Below, piece by piece: positions 11,080-22,564 of a stretch of DNA of 64,000 nt; position 1 is the stretch's first letter, and every line of letters starts with the position of its first letter. The notes under the pieces are model-generated. The model was not told where the DNA came from, did no database searches, and saw only the letters and a list, made by a program, of their open reading frames with translations. This stretch comes from Oscheius sp. JU75. Lineage: Eukaryota; Nematoda; Chromadorea; Rhabditida; Rhabditidae. Location of the stretch: contig JASJZC010000001.1 of assembly GCA_037178855.1 (NCBI GenBank), positions 4,030,001 through 4,094,000 of the forward strand, given 5' to 3'. Both the position numbers and the translations under genes were made by a program.

Positions 11080-14000
11080 TCATTCACTCAAGGCACTCAG
11101 ATCATCTTCTTCTATAGTCTGAAATTTTGTGTTTTTAGAAGTAACAAACAAACCTTTGGGGAAGTATTCGTAGTGTTCTGTCGGTTGTGAGCAGTGTCGG
11201 CTTCTGCCAGCCATTCGTCGTCGATTACGAGAGAAATCGTCTCGTATTTCTGGCCTGGTGCTAGTCCAATCTGGGTTGGGAGCTGCTCCTCGAATGGGTC
11301 TACCTCCTTGAACAGGCCGATCATCTCTTCGCTGACAGGCATGCGATTTTCTGCAAATTCAGATCATTCCAATCAAAACAAAGCACCAACTTTTCTGTAG
11401 GAGTCGTTCCAGATCGTCAGCCGTGTATATGGTCGCATCAGATACTACCTCGGTCGTCACATCCAGAGCAGATTCGTCCCTCGTCGATATTTCCAGCATT
11501 TTTCGCAGCTGTCTTCGGACTTTTTTCTCCAATTTCGGCACCTTGGCCATCACGTGCTCGATCGTCAAGGTGGGGAAGCCCTCTGGCGCCTGCACCAGCT
11601 TCCTCAGAATCCATTCCCATTCGCTCTCGTCGAAAATGTCTATGTCCGCTGAAAAATGAGCAAATATTGAATATGTCAGTTGAAGAAAACGGACGTCGAG
11701 AAGCTCTGGCGAGGAGTTCGTTTAGCCAAGCGGCAGCCTGCCATTCCATGAAACCGACATCGTCGCGATGAGCGTTAATTTTGACGTCGAAGAGCTGGAG
11801 GACGAAGTTGCAGATGAGACCGGCATCCATGAACAGAGCAATGATCGGGGCCCAGATCGATTTCAAAGGCAACGGGACTTCCCAGTCTAGAAATGATGCA
11901 TTTTGAAGGATGACTGTGTCTCCTTCAAGTAGCGGTATAGAAATAAAACTGACTCGGTACAATGTTAACTCCAAGCCTGTTGCCCTGTTCTTGATTGAGA
12001 AGAAACTGGCCCGGACTGACGAACATTCCTATGAAGAGCCTGAAATGTGTATCTAGACAAAAACCTTTGAAACGGACTCGGCATTAGAGGTCAGGAATTT
12101 CTGGAGCGTCGCGACGGCAAAATGCTTCTCGGTTACCTTTATGTTCAGATTCTATGTTTTTAGTATTTTTAGAAAAAAACATTAGTGGATTACCCTGGAT
12201 CTCCAAGTGAAATAATCATAAATAGCCTGGTTGATGTCCTGACGGAGTTTTATGGCCACGGCGTTGCTGCTCTCCGATTCGGCTTCGTCGCTCTCTTCCT
12301 GCATGGCCTTGATCGAGTCGTGCATCGATTTCGACCAGAATTCTCTCTGTAAATTGGTTTTCATTTGAAAAAAATACTAGAAAAACTCACGAATAGGTAG
12401 CTTTTGCAGACGTCGATGGCTCGTTTCAGAGTTCCTAGAGAGGGCATGTGCTGGTGACTGGCATCGTGACGAATTTCCACTACCCAACGTGGAATTCCAG
12501 CCTAAAAATGCAAATTTTCTAAACTCCAAAAGAAAGAGCCAACCTGCTCGCAGCATTCGTAAATCGACTGTGCTGTACGCGCTCTTCTGGCCTCGGAGAT
12601 GAAGTTAATGAATCTGAAAACGGGGTCATTAGTCTACTTCTTTTTTGTTTTTCGTTCCTAATTTTAACGCAACTTGACAGCTGAAATCCACTTCGGGATT
12701 AGGAGCCCCCGGGTCCCATCTACTGGCGTAAGGTCACCCCATCACTCGACCACATTTTACACTTCCCAGTTCTTTTGGAGGGAACCTGAGATTTCCACAA
12801 GATGCGTCTTCCCACAGTGCTCTTTGACTAATTGACGGCCCTTCCCCCTCCTTCGCGAACTTTCGTCATTCGTACCTAAATGAAATTGTTTGTCCCAGCT
12901 AAACTCTGTCTCATCGAGACTAGTTTCAAGACTCTCCTTGCGTCTTCTTTTCAAGTCCATTCAAGTGTGTTGGTGTGAACTGATTAGTCGGCCGTGAAGA
13001 GTCAAGACTTCTCACCCTATTTCTGCTCGCCGAAATTCCCTATCTGCAATACAGCCCATCAAAATTCTTTGTCCAAACATATGGCAATTGAATTTATGTC
13101 CTGACGCCAACCACGTTTCCAATCAGAACACGGGAGATGACTCAACTCAGAAAAAGGACTCTTCGTTGCGCGTGTTCAATTAGGAGGTAGGCGCCGTCAA
13201 ACTTGAGGGTGGCCTAGCTGGAGATTAATCTCAGGAAGTCACTTTTCTCCTGACCAGATGGCCTGGCTTTAGCGCCAGCTTTGCAAAGTGCCAGTTTTGG
13301 AGCTTAATTTAGTTATACTTGACTATTTTGGTCTGGTTTCTAGAGCGTGGCCGGAAATGTCGAGGTCTCATAGAACCCAAGGAGCCACGACGTCCAATAT
13401 CCGTTTACCCTAGTAATACGTATTTTTCGGTTCTTTGCTTTACTTATCCTGCTTTTCTTTTACACAAACTGCTCACGTTCTTCCCCCAGTTCTTGCCGAC
13501 CTTTATCTGAACATCTTTTCTAGCATTCTAAAGTTCTCGAAGAGTGCACATCATCCTTCATTAATCTCTTTGTCTCGGTGCATCTCTCTGACAAGCCGAG
13601 CAAGCTTTAGATTTCAATGAATGCGTGAACGTCGAGTCTCGACAAGAGTCAGCCTCTCCCTCCCCTTCCAAAGCGCTCCTGGTCAATCAGTCCATTATTA
13701 AAACGACTGCTGAGGGCCGATTCTATTAGCGGGCCTCCGAGAGCGGTGAATCTTCGTTCCCAGCCCTGTTTGGTGTCTCCCCGAATCTTGCCTACATCCT
13801 TTTGTAGTCTCTTGATCCATCGCAAACAGGTAAGAGCGTACAAAGTTAGTACAGGGGATCTCCGACGACCCACTCCGATGCCCACGAGAAGCAGAAATCC
13901 AAAAAATTTCAGATCTCGTAATGTGTGAGAGATGAACCTTATATTGCCTACAGCCTCCTTACTGCTGTTTATTTTGCAACTTGTACAAACGGGTGAGTTG

Positions 14001-15381
14001 GACGGAGTCGCAGTTCCTGGGAAAACTGGATCAGGCGAGTAGATTTTCAATGAGAAGGGTTGGAGTCAAAGAGTTTAGCTCAAACATTCGCTATTAAAAG
14101 ACGGTTTAAGAGTAGCAAATTAATTAATTAGAAACTGTCAACTTGTTACCTAAAAATCTACCAAAGAGTACGTTCCCAGTTTTTGGACAGTCTCGTAGAC
14201 TAACCCATTACACTGACGACCCAGTTTCCCACGCTTCTACACATCGTCCGTCTCCTGGAAAGCCATTACCAGGCCGTTAAGATAATCCCTGCCCTCGCAT
14301 CTCAATTGACTTGGGGGACTTTTCGACATCTCGCCCACTTATGCCGAAAGGCTCGTTTGACATGCAAATTCAATATAGACAACAAGAGGGACGAATAAGG
14401 AAAAGTTCAGGTTACTCCATAACGTGCTTCGACTGTAACTCGGATCAGGGGACCTGCAATGAGGGCGAATGCGAGGGACTCACTTGCATCAAGATGGAGA
14501 CCAGTAACAAGGACAATGGTAGGGAACAGTTTTACTCAAATCCAAGTACTAAACTACCGACTAAAGTGACTGAAATGTTTAGAACGACGAACTATCCAAA
14601 AAGGATGTGGCGACGACCAGGAAGAGGTCAACTGTCAGCAATCGGGTTTCGGGAGCAAATGGATGTCGCGTTGTGTCTGTGACACGCCATTCTGCAACGG
14701 GGATCAAGTATTTCAGATTACACAGCTAGAAAAGTACCCAATCTTAGGCCCTGATCGACGCCGGTCTCGAGCCATCCAGTGCTCCACCACCACCTGGTCA
14801 ATTCACACAATTCGCCCTCCTGGTGGCAATTTTGGTCTTTGTTGGCGCCAGCTGCTCTCTAATAGTTGTGGCCACAGTCTGTGTACAGTTTTGTTGATCT
14901 CTCTTGTCACTATTGCTCACATCTTTCTCACTAACCTATTTACCCTCATACATTTCCCAAATAAATGAACTGACCGGATAATTGTTATTGAAATGAGAAG
15001 TTTCAGCTCGTCCAGCTCCACCGGACTCTTCATCTTGAGCTCCTTGACTGCCACGTGCATGACCATCGCCGTCGATGTGATGGCTATCGGGGTTCTGCTT
15101 CCCATTCTGAAAAAATTATTATTCAGGGCTGAACAAAGAGAAATACAAAGTGTGAAAACTGAACCAACCTGGCTGTCCACATGGTGAGATAGTTGAGACA
15201 TTCCTCCATATCTTGGAGGTTTGTGCTGCGCACCAGCTGTGACACTCGATTCCATTCGATTCTTAAATTTAACATGTTAGATTCCAGCCATTCTCGCCAA
15301 AAAAAATTAGAGGACTTACAGAGTGTACGGTACTGGATGTTCTGCCTCCTTCGGCTTCATTATCTTTACTGGACTCCCCAT
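11080..15381 (-). CDS. LAS1L: LAS1/LAS1L pre-rRNA ITS2 endoribonuclease
   Basis: A multi-exon gene running right to left. Exon 1 (15320-15381) starts MGSPVKIMKPKEAEHPVPYT; exons 2 (15169-15261) and 3 (14975-15106) give IEWNRVSQLVRSTN and MGSRTPIAITSTAMVMHVAV. A 2361-bp intron follows, then FINFISEARRARTAQSIYEC joined in phase (CG+A, Arg). The HEPN nuclease signature appears as WVVEIRHDASHQHMPSLGTL: the R-H-x(3)-H triad is present as RHDASH. LAS1 cuts ITS2 in 27S pre-rRNA together with the Grc3/NOL9 kinase, in the nucleolus. The rest carries acidic linkers and ends EEDDLSALSE. Exon phases are consistent across the large intron. It ends 62 bp from the convergent SRSX-like gene. Confidence 0.88.
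12614..14974 (-). other. Large LAS1 intron hosting a gene on the other strand
   Basis: Intron bounded by CCG|GTCAG and TTTTCAG|A on the minus strand. Other LAS1 introns here are about 40-90 nt, so this is an outlier by about 50-fold. It contains the whole Ly6-like gene at 13932-14897 on the plus strand. Apart from that, 12614-13900 holds only unconvincing open frames. Confidence 0.8.
13932..14897 (+). CDS. Secreted/membrane Ly6 (ET-module) three-finger protein
   Basis: Exon 1 encodes a signal peptide, MNLILPTASLLLFILQLVQT. After an intron of about 416 bp comes the mature part: SITCFDCNSDQGTCNEGECE, GLTCIKMETS, then a Cys-rich end CVCDTPFCNGD. This cysteine order, ending in C-x-C-x4-C-N-x-D, is that of Ly6/uPAR-type three-finger folds and the nematode ET module. 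The last exon has a proline linker and a hydrophobic segment, FALLVAILVFVGASCSLIVV, ending VQFC: a C-terminal transmembrane helix or GPI signal. Such proteins often modulate receptors or ion channels at the cell surface; the partner here is unknown. The gene lies entirely inside an intron of LAS1. Confidence 0.75.
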
Positions 15382-15480
15382 TTCTGCGAGCTGACGAAGT
15401 TACTTGGCGAAAATTTCAAAAGATACATACGAGGTCCAAAGCGAGCACCACTGATTAGGAGAAAACAGTTGAAAAAGTTG

Positions 15481-15486
15481 TTTATT
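15481..15486 (-). terminator. BPNT2 polyadenylation signal
   Basis: AATAAA on the minus strand (TTTATT on plus), 166 bp after the BPNT2 stop and roughly 90-100 bp before the likely splice acceptor of LAS1 (AG at 15391-15392). That spacing is typical of nematode operons. Confidence 0.6.
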
Positions 15487-15651
15487 CACCGTAAAAAAAG
15501 TGTAGAAAATATGTTTAGTTGCACCAAAAAAAGGACAGGAATAAGTGAGCAGGCCGAGTAAGCATTCAAATTCGGGAATTCTTGAGGGGAAAATATGTAC
15601 AAACCCAGAAAATAGCGAAGGACTAGAAGTTCGTGAAACCCATAAAGCTGT

Positions 15652-16961
15652 TCAAATTTTGTCGACATGAGGTTGGAACTTTTTGTAATAGGAATAGGGC
15701 ATTTTGGCTGTGGCGATGATGCCTCTCTTGTGCAGAATATCCGAATCGGGACCGTATTTCAAGGGAGTTCCGTCAAAATCTAGCATCGCTCCGCCGACCG
15801 AGCGTAGAATGGCGTCGCCGGCGCATGTGTCCCACTTCTTGATGGCCGTCTTGTGTACGTAGACTTCTAAAATCGAGGAATAGTTCAAGGTGTGTGAAGA
15901 CAGATAGCATGCGCGTTTTCACCGAAAAAAAGATAGAATAACGAACCTGCTGTTCCGTTAAGAACTCGGAGGGATTTGTACCCAGCTCCGCCGGCCGGTT
16001 CGACCTCGTAATCCTTGCTGAACACCTTCTTCGCCAGCTCTTCTACACTGCCAGCGTGTGATCTGAATACTATTTTATGGGATATTAACTACAAAACAAA
16101 ACCTGGAAACTACAATCTTCTTGGCAGTGTCTGGCTTGGGCGGTGGGACGAGCTTCTCCCCTCTCTGATTGATAGCTCCAAACTCCTTGAGTCCCATGAC
16201 TAAAAAAAATTCTTTGAAGTTCTAAAACAATTCGAATTCTTACTAGTTTCGTCCGTGAATGGTCGATATACGGCACCGAACAGAGGCTCATCGTTGATTG
16301 TTACACACACCATGACAGTCACGTATTCTGTGAGATTTTCTGCAAGTTTTTGTTCGAAATATTATAGAGGAATAACTATAAACCTGTGAATTCTTGAGTG
16401 GCGTCGAGCGGATCCACATAGACTTGGATGTCCTGAAGAGGAATTCGTCTGGAGGGAATTTTGTCCAAGGCATCACGAATCTTCATCCAGGCGTCGTACT
16501 GATCAAACTTGTACGGATGTGCGTCACTTTCACGCGTATTTTCCTCGTGTTCTTCCGAGATTATCTGGTAAATGAAGGTACTATTGACTTTTGAAAAGAA
16601 GCTAACCTTGAGAGTCGGGACGCGTTTTAACTGTTCCAAGATAAAAAAGTTCGAGACGAGGTCGGCCTTGGTCAAAAGTTCGGCCTTTCCTTCGGCCGTC
16701 AAGCCCTTCTCCGCAATGTTCAGCTGCTGCTCCGAATGGATCATCCGGACAGCATTGCCGCCGAGATGTGAAGCCAAGACTGCGTAACTGAATACATTTT
16801 GAGATACGAAAAAAGTGCAAATACTTGACCAGATCCTTCAAATCGACGTCGATTTCGGGAAGACCGTTGCTGGTGGCAAAAAAGATTAAGTAGCCGAGGT
16901 AGAGAAAGGCCATGGTGAGCAGACAGGTGAACGTGCTCTTTGGCTGGACACGGACCTGCAT
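15652..16961 (-). CDS. BPNT2: BPNT2/IMPAD1-type Golgi 3'-phosphoadenosine phosphatase
   Basis: The N-terminus MQVRVQPKSTFTCLLTMAFL is a signal-anchor (hydrophobic about residues 12-32). The catalytic motifs of the lithium-sensitive phosphatase fold are present in order: AELLTKADLVSN, SEEHEEN, VDPLDATQEFTG (metal-binding D-P-x-D-x-T) and KKWDTCAGDAILRSVGG (W-D-x2-A-x-D-A). The enzyme hydrolyses PAP, the by-product of sulfotransferases, to AMP in the Golgi lumen, and so keeps glycosaminoglycan sulfation going. It ends QPHVDKI. It lies upstream of LAS1 on the same strand with 270 bp between coding ends. About six exons; the short middle ones are approximate. Confidence 0.88.
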
Positions 16962-17299
16962 CGTGGTCCTGGAACTTGACTTGTAAAAAAAAATAGGCTA
17001 AAGCTATGAAATAACAATAGGTTTATGTTAGCAGAGAGTAGTTTGCTAAACAATCTTCTAGTTTCTCGGTAAAAAGAAAAATCTCACCTCTTTGACTAGC
17101 TACGTAAACGTCCTAGCTCCTGATTAGATCTCCCGAGCGACTAGCATCTCCTCTCTCGACTTTCGTCCTTCTGATCGAGATCTACGAGACAGAGATACAC
17201 AATGGCAAGACCAGACAGACGAGAAGAACTTTAGCAAACAAAATTTCATTTAAGGAACTGATAACTACGGTATACGAAGAGAGACATGGGTAGAGATCA

Positions 17300-20200
17300 C
17301 TAGCGCTCGAACTTAATTGGTCGAACTTCGGAAGTCTTGTAACTTTCACCGCGAGTAGAACGACGACGAGTAGCCACATTAACCTGCTGAGACCAACTCG
17401 GCTGAACTTCGGTTTCCAAGAAACTTCGATTGATAACTACGATACGGACAGGCTTCTGTTCGGGTTCCTCCTCGGATCCACTCGGCTTCATTTTAGCACT
17501 TCTTGTACGCTGCAAACATTTTTGTTTTTGACAATACGAGAGTAAACTTTTCATAAAAGTAGTTCAGAAAACTGACACTAGAGATAGAAGAAACAGAAGA
17601 GTCCCGAGCCGGCCGGATTCGTAAATTTTGAGCAGGAGACGACTGAATCGGGGGCTTTTCTTCTTCCCCGGCACGTTTAGCTGGGTACTTTGGCTTGGCG
17701 AAAATGTTCTGTTGAGGTTTCGTATAGCAGCGCGGCTGTAATTTCTATTAATAATGTAATAAGGAAGAATTGCTCACCTTCAAAACAATAGAATCAACTT
17801 CAGGTTTGTTCTCAATCGACTTCCGAGGCGATTCCGTCTTAGACTTCTTTTTGTGCGGCGGCACAGGCGGTCGAGAGTCTTCCTGTGCCACAGCAGTCCG
17901 TTTTGTTCCGCGACGAGAAACCATATCGCGAGTGAGAGAATCCGCTCGTGACGGAGGTCTTGGAGCTGGAGGCGACTTGAGCAACGGACTGACGGTCGCC
18001 TCCTTCTTGATTCTCCGATAGACACTCTGACTGAAATTTTAGGAACATAAGTTCAGATACAAGGATAATATACTAGGGAGAAGTGATAGGACTGCTGACA
18101 ACATTCGTCGTTGGAGCTCGGAACGGCGATGTTTGCGCAACTCTTCTGAAAGAAGAAATTAGCATGATCAAAAGCTCAAAACCACACAACTTCCGAGCGG
18201 AAAAAACATACGTCTCAGCTGGATCCGTAACACAGTCGGCATTTCTCATCTTCACTGGTGTTTTTTGAGCAGATGAACTTAAATAGTAGAACATGGTTGT
18301 TTTTGAGACAAAACCTACTCTCTTGTAGCCGGCCTGAAGGGTTCTATATTAGTCTGTACAGCCTTGTTCGACTTTTTGACAGGAGATGGCTGTGGAGAAG
18401 TTTGGACAGAGCAGCTAAAGTTCGTTAACTCTCTACAAAATGCAATAAAGAACTTACTTTATGAGGGCTGGTTTGCGATTGAGAAAGTTGTAGATGGACT
18501 GCTCGGCACGCATACCACTCGTGGACGGCAGCATGTAGTCCACGTTTTCGGTCCTCAAATTGATTTTGTTGCGGAAAAAGGCTTCGAGATAGCTCTCGAG
18601 AGCGTCCTTTGAGCACTGTGAAAGAGGATCGGGGATCTGAAAACTGTATGTGTGAACATACAACTTTAAAAAATAACCTTTTCGTGCTGTTGAACAGTCG
18701 GAACGAGAGTGGACGATTCAGCAGCTCTCCCATCTTTATCAGGAGGAGCCAGACAATTTGATAGAGAAGTGGAAGGAACAGCTGGAGCTACATCAGCCGG
18801 AGCAGGAGGCCTCTTTTGCGTAGTCGGCATCAGTTTTGGCGACTTTTTCAGAGGCTGAAAGTGAACTCACAGTCAAAAAAGAAAACTATTTTAAGAAGTC
18901 TAATAGTTTGTTGAGAAACAGTAACTACGCTTACCTGCTCGATCAGTCCGACATCATCATCTACAACTGATCGTTTCTGTCCCCCCACAGTAGCAACGTC
19001 TTTTGATTCAGAAACTTCTCTTTCCGTCAGAATATGTCTAGCCGTGTGGAATTCGGACAGCATTCTTCCGGTGGAAGCCGATGTTCCGGGCATAGTACTC
19101 GCTCTGGGACTCTGCTGCAGAAGAGGTCGAACTTGTGCAGAGGGACGATTGAAAAAGCTGAACACGACATATTTGAAGAAAAGTGATGGTGTGCTTACCC
19201 TGCCATTCGACTTACGTTTCCACCGTTCGAATTGGCCTTCACATACTCGAGCTTCTCGACAAGAAGACTCTTCTTGTCCACGATGATCTGTTCCTCCTCG
19301 TCCAGGAGAACAATTTGACGATGGTACGCTTGTCCGTTCTCGTGAACTGACGGCGTAATCTGTCGTTGAGTCTTCGGACGATACATGTGAACGTTGACAA
19401 GATGGATCATGTCGCCGCTCTGAAATTTCAAAAGTTCGGTTATGTGAGAAATATACCCTGAGATTTTCAGCAATATAAATGAATTCTCCGTAAACGACGA
19501 TATCGACAAAATATTCCTTCGGAAGATCTTGGAACTGCTTCATTGGTTGCGAGTAGTAGTACTCGATCCAGGCGTCCTCGGCGAAAAACAGGTGCGTATT
19601 ATGAACGAACCTGAAGAGCAAAAAAAAATATTAAAAAAAAAAAGCTAACTTGTGGGCAGTTCCGTCCCAGATGCGGATAATAACGCTGCCTTTGGTCGTC
19701 CTGAAGACCGAAACTACCTAAAACTGTTCCTGCATGACGAAATCAGAACAGTAACCTGGCCAATCACATTAATATACTTGTAGACAAAGTCGTGGAACTT
19801 GTGAACGGGAGTAGTGACGATGTGGGCAACATCATCGTAGGGAGTCGGTCGGATCTGAAAAAAAAGTTATATTATTTTGCATTCCTCTAGCTGCCAATTA
19901 CTGATGTTTTGGGACTCACACAGATATTAACAATCAGCATTTCTAGTAAGAAACTTACACTATTCCTTGCCAGCTGCTGCGATCTGGGCACGATAGCGAC
20001 CGTCGCATCGAAGCTATCGTTTTCGCGGGCAACCACAGCCTCCTCTTGAATCGGCTGCTCCTCTCCCAGCAAAACAGGGCGTTCGTCTTCGACTTGTGGC
20101 GGCGGCGTTGGATCTCTGAGCATTCCATTAAACTACTTACGTAGCTTCAAGATGAAATCGATAAAAAAGAATTTCTCTACTACTAAAGCGCAACCGTGAC

Positions 20201-20467
20201 CACCCGTCCTTCTGTCCGTTACCACGAAACAGAAGCGAGCCAATTAAGTTGTTGTTCAAAAAGTTTCCCTGAACTGGGTAGCAAGTCAACTTTGGATGGG
20301 CTCTAAAAGTTTGATTTAGTCGCTCTTGAAGCCTTATGTTGCGCAGCCGCCAATGCAAACTGAAGGGAAAAGGACGGCTATTAGAAATCATACCTTGAAA
20401 TGTCCTTTTCGACCGTGGGCTCTTGCTCTTGAGCGGCAGGCTGGTTACTGCCGCCTGGCTGCTCCAT
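17300..20467 (-). CDS. POT1: POT1-like single-stranded telomere DNA-binding protein (single OB fold)
   Basis: Start MEQPGGSNQPAAQEQEPTVE. After a disordered N-tail (DPTPPPQVEDERPVLLGEEQ) comes a region matching the second OB fold of POT1: FVYKYINVIGQVVSVFRTTK, SVIIRIWDGT (human POT1 has a K-V-W-D-G-T here), then DIVVYGEFIYIAENLRSGDM and IHLVNVHMYRPKTQRQ. The rest, about 17.3-18.8 kb, is long, low-complexity and rich in Pro, Ser, Lys and Arg, with bipartite basic patches such as PPHKKKSKTESPRK. Nematode POT proteins are known to carry only one OB fold each, so a single fold is expected. Probable role: binding telomeric G-strand overhangs in the nucleus. The C-terminal exons are assigned to this gene because the strand and exon style continue; they could be a separate gene. 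Confidence 0.65.
20168..20383 (+). repeat. Dispersed repeat family R1, copy 3 (in a POT1-like intron)
   Basis: Blocks TAAAGCGCAACCGTGACC, TCTGTCCGTTACCACGAAAC, AGAAGCGAGCCAATTAAGTT, GCGCAGCCGCCAATGCAAAC and AAAGGACGGCT match copy 2. It sits between the first and second coding exons of the POT1-like gene. Confidence 0.7.
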
Positions 20468-21188
20468 AAAGCAGACTGAAAGCTGGCTATTTTCATGCTC
20501 TAATAAACAGGAAAAAGTACGGTAAAATAGCTATAAAAAAGATTAGTTTCAAAGGTCTTAAGGGCAATTGGCGCATGTCGATCAGCGGACGCATGTCTTT
20601 TCGCGCCAAGACAACACGCTAGTTGGCAAAAAAGAAAACGAATTATTTTCGAGAATATTAGAAAACAAGCTGCGATGAAAAGTGGTGGTAAAATGTGCAA
20701 AAGAACAAATTGAAGAGAGATATACAGAAAGACGCGAGAAACGTTTATAATTGCAAGTTTACAAGTTGATCAAAAGGTTTTTATTGAACAGCAGAAATGG
20801 TTTTTATATTGGCAAGAATATTGGGATAAGCTCTTATGCTTGTGTGAATATATATAGCGAGTTCGTCATTTTCTTTTTTCAAAATCGAGCCATGTAAATA
20901 ATTGGTTTTGGATCGAGACTGACCTCGGTGATTCCTAAAATGGACCACAGCCTCCTTCATCTCTGACTCTTGGAAAAAAAAAAGAAAAAAAAGCCAAAAT
21001 AAACGAGTATGACCATGCTTTCAGACGCAGACAGAGCCAGAGTAGACGACAGTCCATAAGAATTCTTTCTGCTAATTTGAGTCCTTGCAAACAAGGTACA
21101 AAAGTTTTTCGTAAAACAAATTTTTTGAACTAATTTCAAAAAAAAGTTCGATTCTCAGAAGGCAGTCCATTTGCGGCTCTTCTACCAG
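20468..21188. promoter_or_regulatory. Shared upstream region of two divergent genes
   Basis: About 720 bp between the POT1-like gene (-) and the CBM48 gene (+). No coding signs. It must hold both promoters; I see no clear TATA or initiator element. A-rich runs occur near 20970-21000 and 21137-21145. Confidence 0.4.
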
Positions 21189-22447
21189 ATGGACACTTCT
21201 CAAAGCTCTAGGAATATCTCACACAGCAAAGGTAGGTTCTACTACTACTTCTCCTACCGTCTATTCAGTGATTCTATCCCATCTCGAGCGACTGTCCCGC
21301 TGGGCTCTCAACTGTCCCGAACCGAAGCCGAAGAGCTCGTCCTACTTCTTCTCGAAATCTACTTCATCTGCAGAGCCGCTCACTGCCACAGAAGTCATCA
21401 CGACCTTCTGGGGAGATGTCTTCTCGTGTGTTGTATTTTTTGCTTTGAATGGACTGGAGGTTAAGAGCACCTTCAGAAGTCATGTGACTTCCGCCTGACT
21501 TTCACCGCTTTGCAGTCGGCTGGTCTACTGATCAAAGCGAGTGGGACAACTACGTGACAAATAAACGTTTTTGCTAATTTACAATTACCAGCAACAACAT
21601 AGCAAAATTGTATAACTGAAATTGTTCCAGAGTACTGTTCACCTGTCTGGCTGCCTACCTGCTCCAATGGCTCATCAACTACTTCCTTCACTTTTCTGCA
21701 TCTCTCGGCTACGTGCTTTCCGGCGCCGACAAAGATCCCACCGTCTCGGCTCCTCCATCAGCGCCGCCCTCTCCTCCTTCCAAATCGCCGTCCGTCGTCA
21801 CAGCCGCCGAGACCACCGACCCACCTAAGCTCGTTCGAATGAACGAGCCTGTCGACTGTTCCGTGCGTCTGCCCTCCTCTGCTCAGGTCTCCTCCTCGTC
21901 TCTCGGAAGCCGAAGCACCTATCGGACCTCGAATGAGCGGATGGGAGCCGGCAGCGAAGAAAATGTCTTAGAGGAACTTGGCGAAGATATCGTGACTGCT
22001 GTTTATGCCGATCAAAATGGTTGACTTTTTTTCTGTACATAGTACTACTACCCGATAAGCTAAGTGCCAAAGTAGGGGCGGGGAATACCTGGAAGTCGAA
22101 CGTGCAAAGAGTATATATGAAGGCCTCTGGTAGTTGCAGTATCCGTGCCGATCTTTGAAATCCCTAGACATCTCGTTAGAAAATCCTTTGAACGATAATG
22201 CTAGTAATTTTCAGAACTGTTTGGCTCGTTCACTCTGCAGCAGGCCGGAAGAGCCGAGTTCATATGGTTGGGCAGCTCGTGTGATGATGTCTCGGTTACG
22301 GGCTCTTTCCTCGGTTTTAACATCTCTCTACCGCTTGCCTTCAGCGACGGCTACATCAGTCAGAATGTCAAGCTGCCGCCTGGCAATCATCAGTATCAAT
22401 TCATCTTCAGGCCGAAAAACGAAGAGATGTTCCTCGACGCACAATAA
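21189..22447 (+). CDS. Membrane protein with AMPK-beta-like glycogen-binding CBM48
   Basis: Five exons. Start MDTSQSSRNISHSK, then a Ser/Pro-rich segment, a hydrophobic region TFWGDVFSCVVFFALNGLE and, after two introns, a second one VLFTCLAAYLLQWLINYFLH. Next comes a Pro/Ser-rich linker (SAPPSAPPSPPSKSPS). The last exon gives AEFIWLGSSCDDVSVTGSFL, FNISLPLAFSDGYISQNVKL and PPGNHQYQFIF, which is the AMPK1_CBM/CBM48 fold pattern (F-x-W, V-x-V-x-G-S-F, L-P-L, L-P-x-G-x-H-Q-Y-x-F). CBM48 binds alpha-glucans. A glycan-binding domain behind two membrane segments suggests tethering of glycogen to a membrane. I know no named family with this order; STBD1 does a similar job with a CBM20. Confidence 0.7.
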
Positions 22448-22564
22448 ATGATATTCTTCGCTTGTTTTATACCAATCAATTGCTTTTTTTTGGTTTTGCT
22501 TTCCTTTCATAAAAGCGGCACTTCTAGCCACATTCCAAATCATTCACTCGTCTACTCACCAAAT

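Noticed and set aside
11438-11974. 178-codon minus frame read as a single protein
   Set aside because: Only parts of it are real. LAS1 exons in this stretch are separated by introns, and reading through them gives non-conserved sequence.
12757-12960. Minus frame as the LAS1 N-terminus
   Set aside because: The true N-terminal part was found at 14975-15381 with matching phase and domain sequence.
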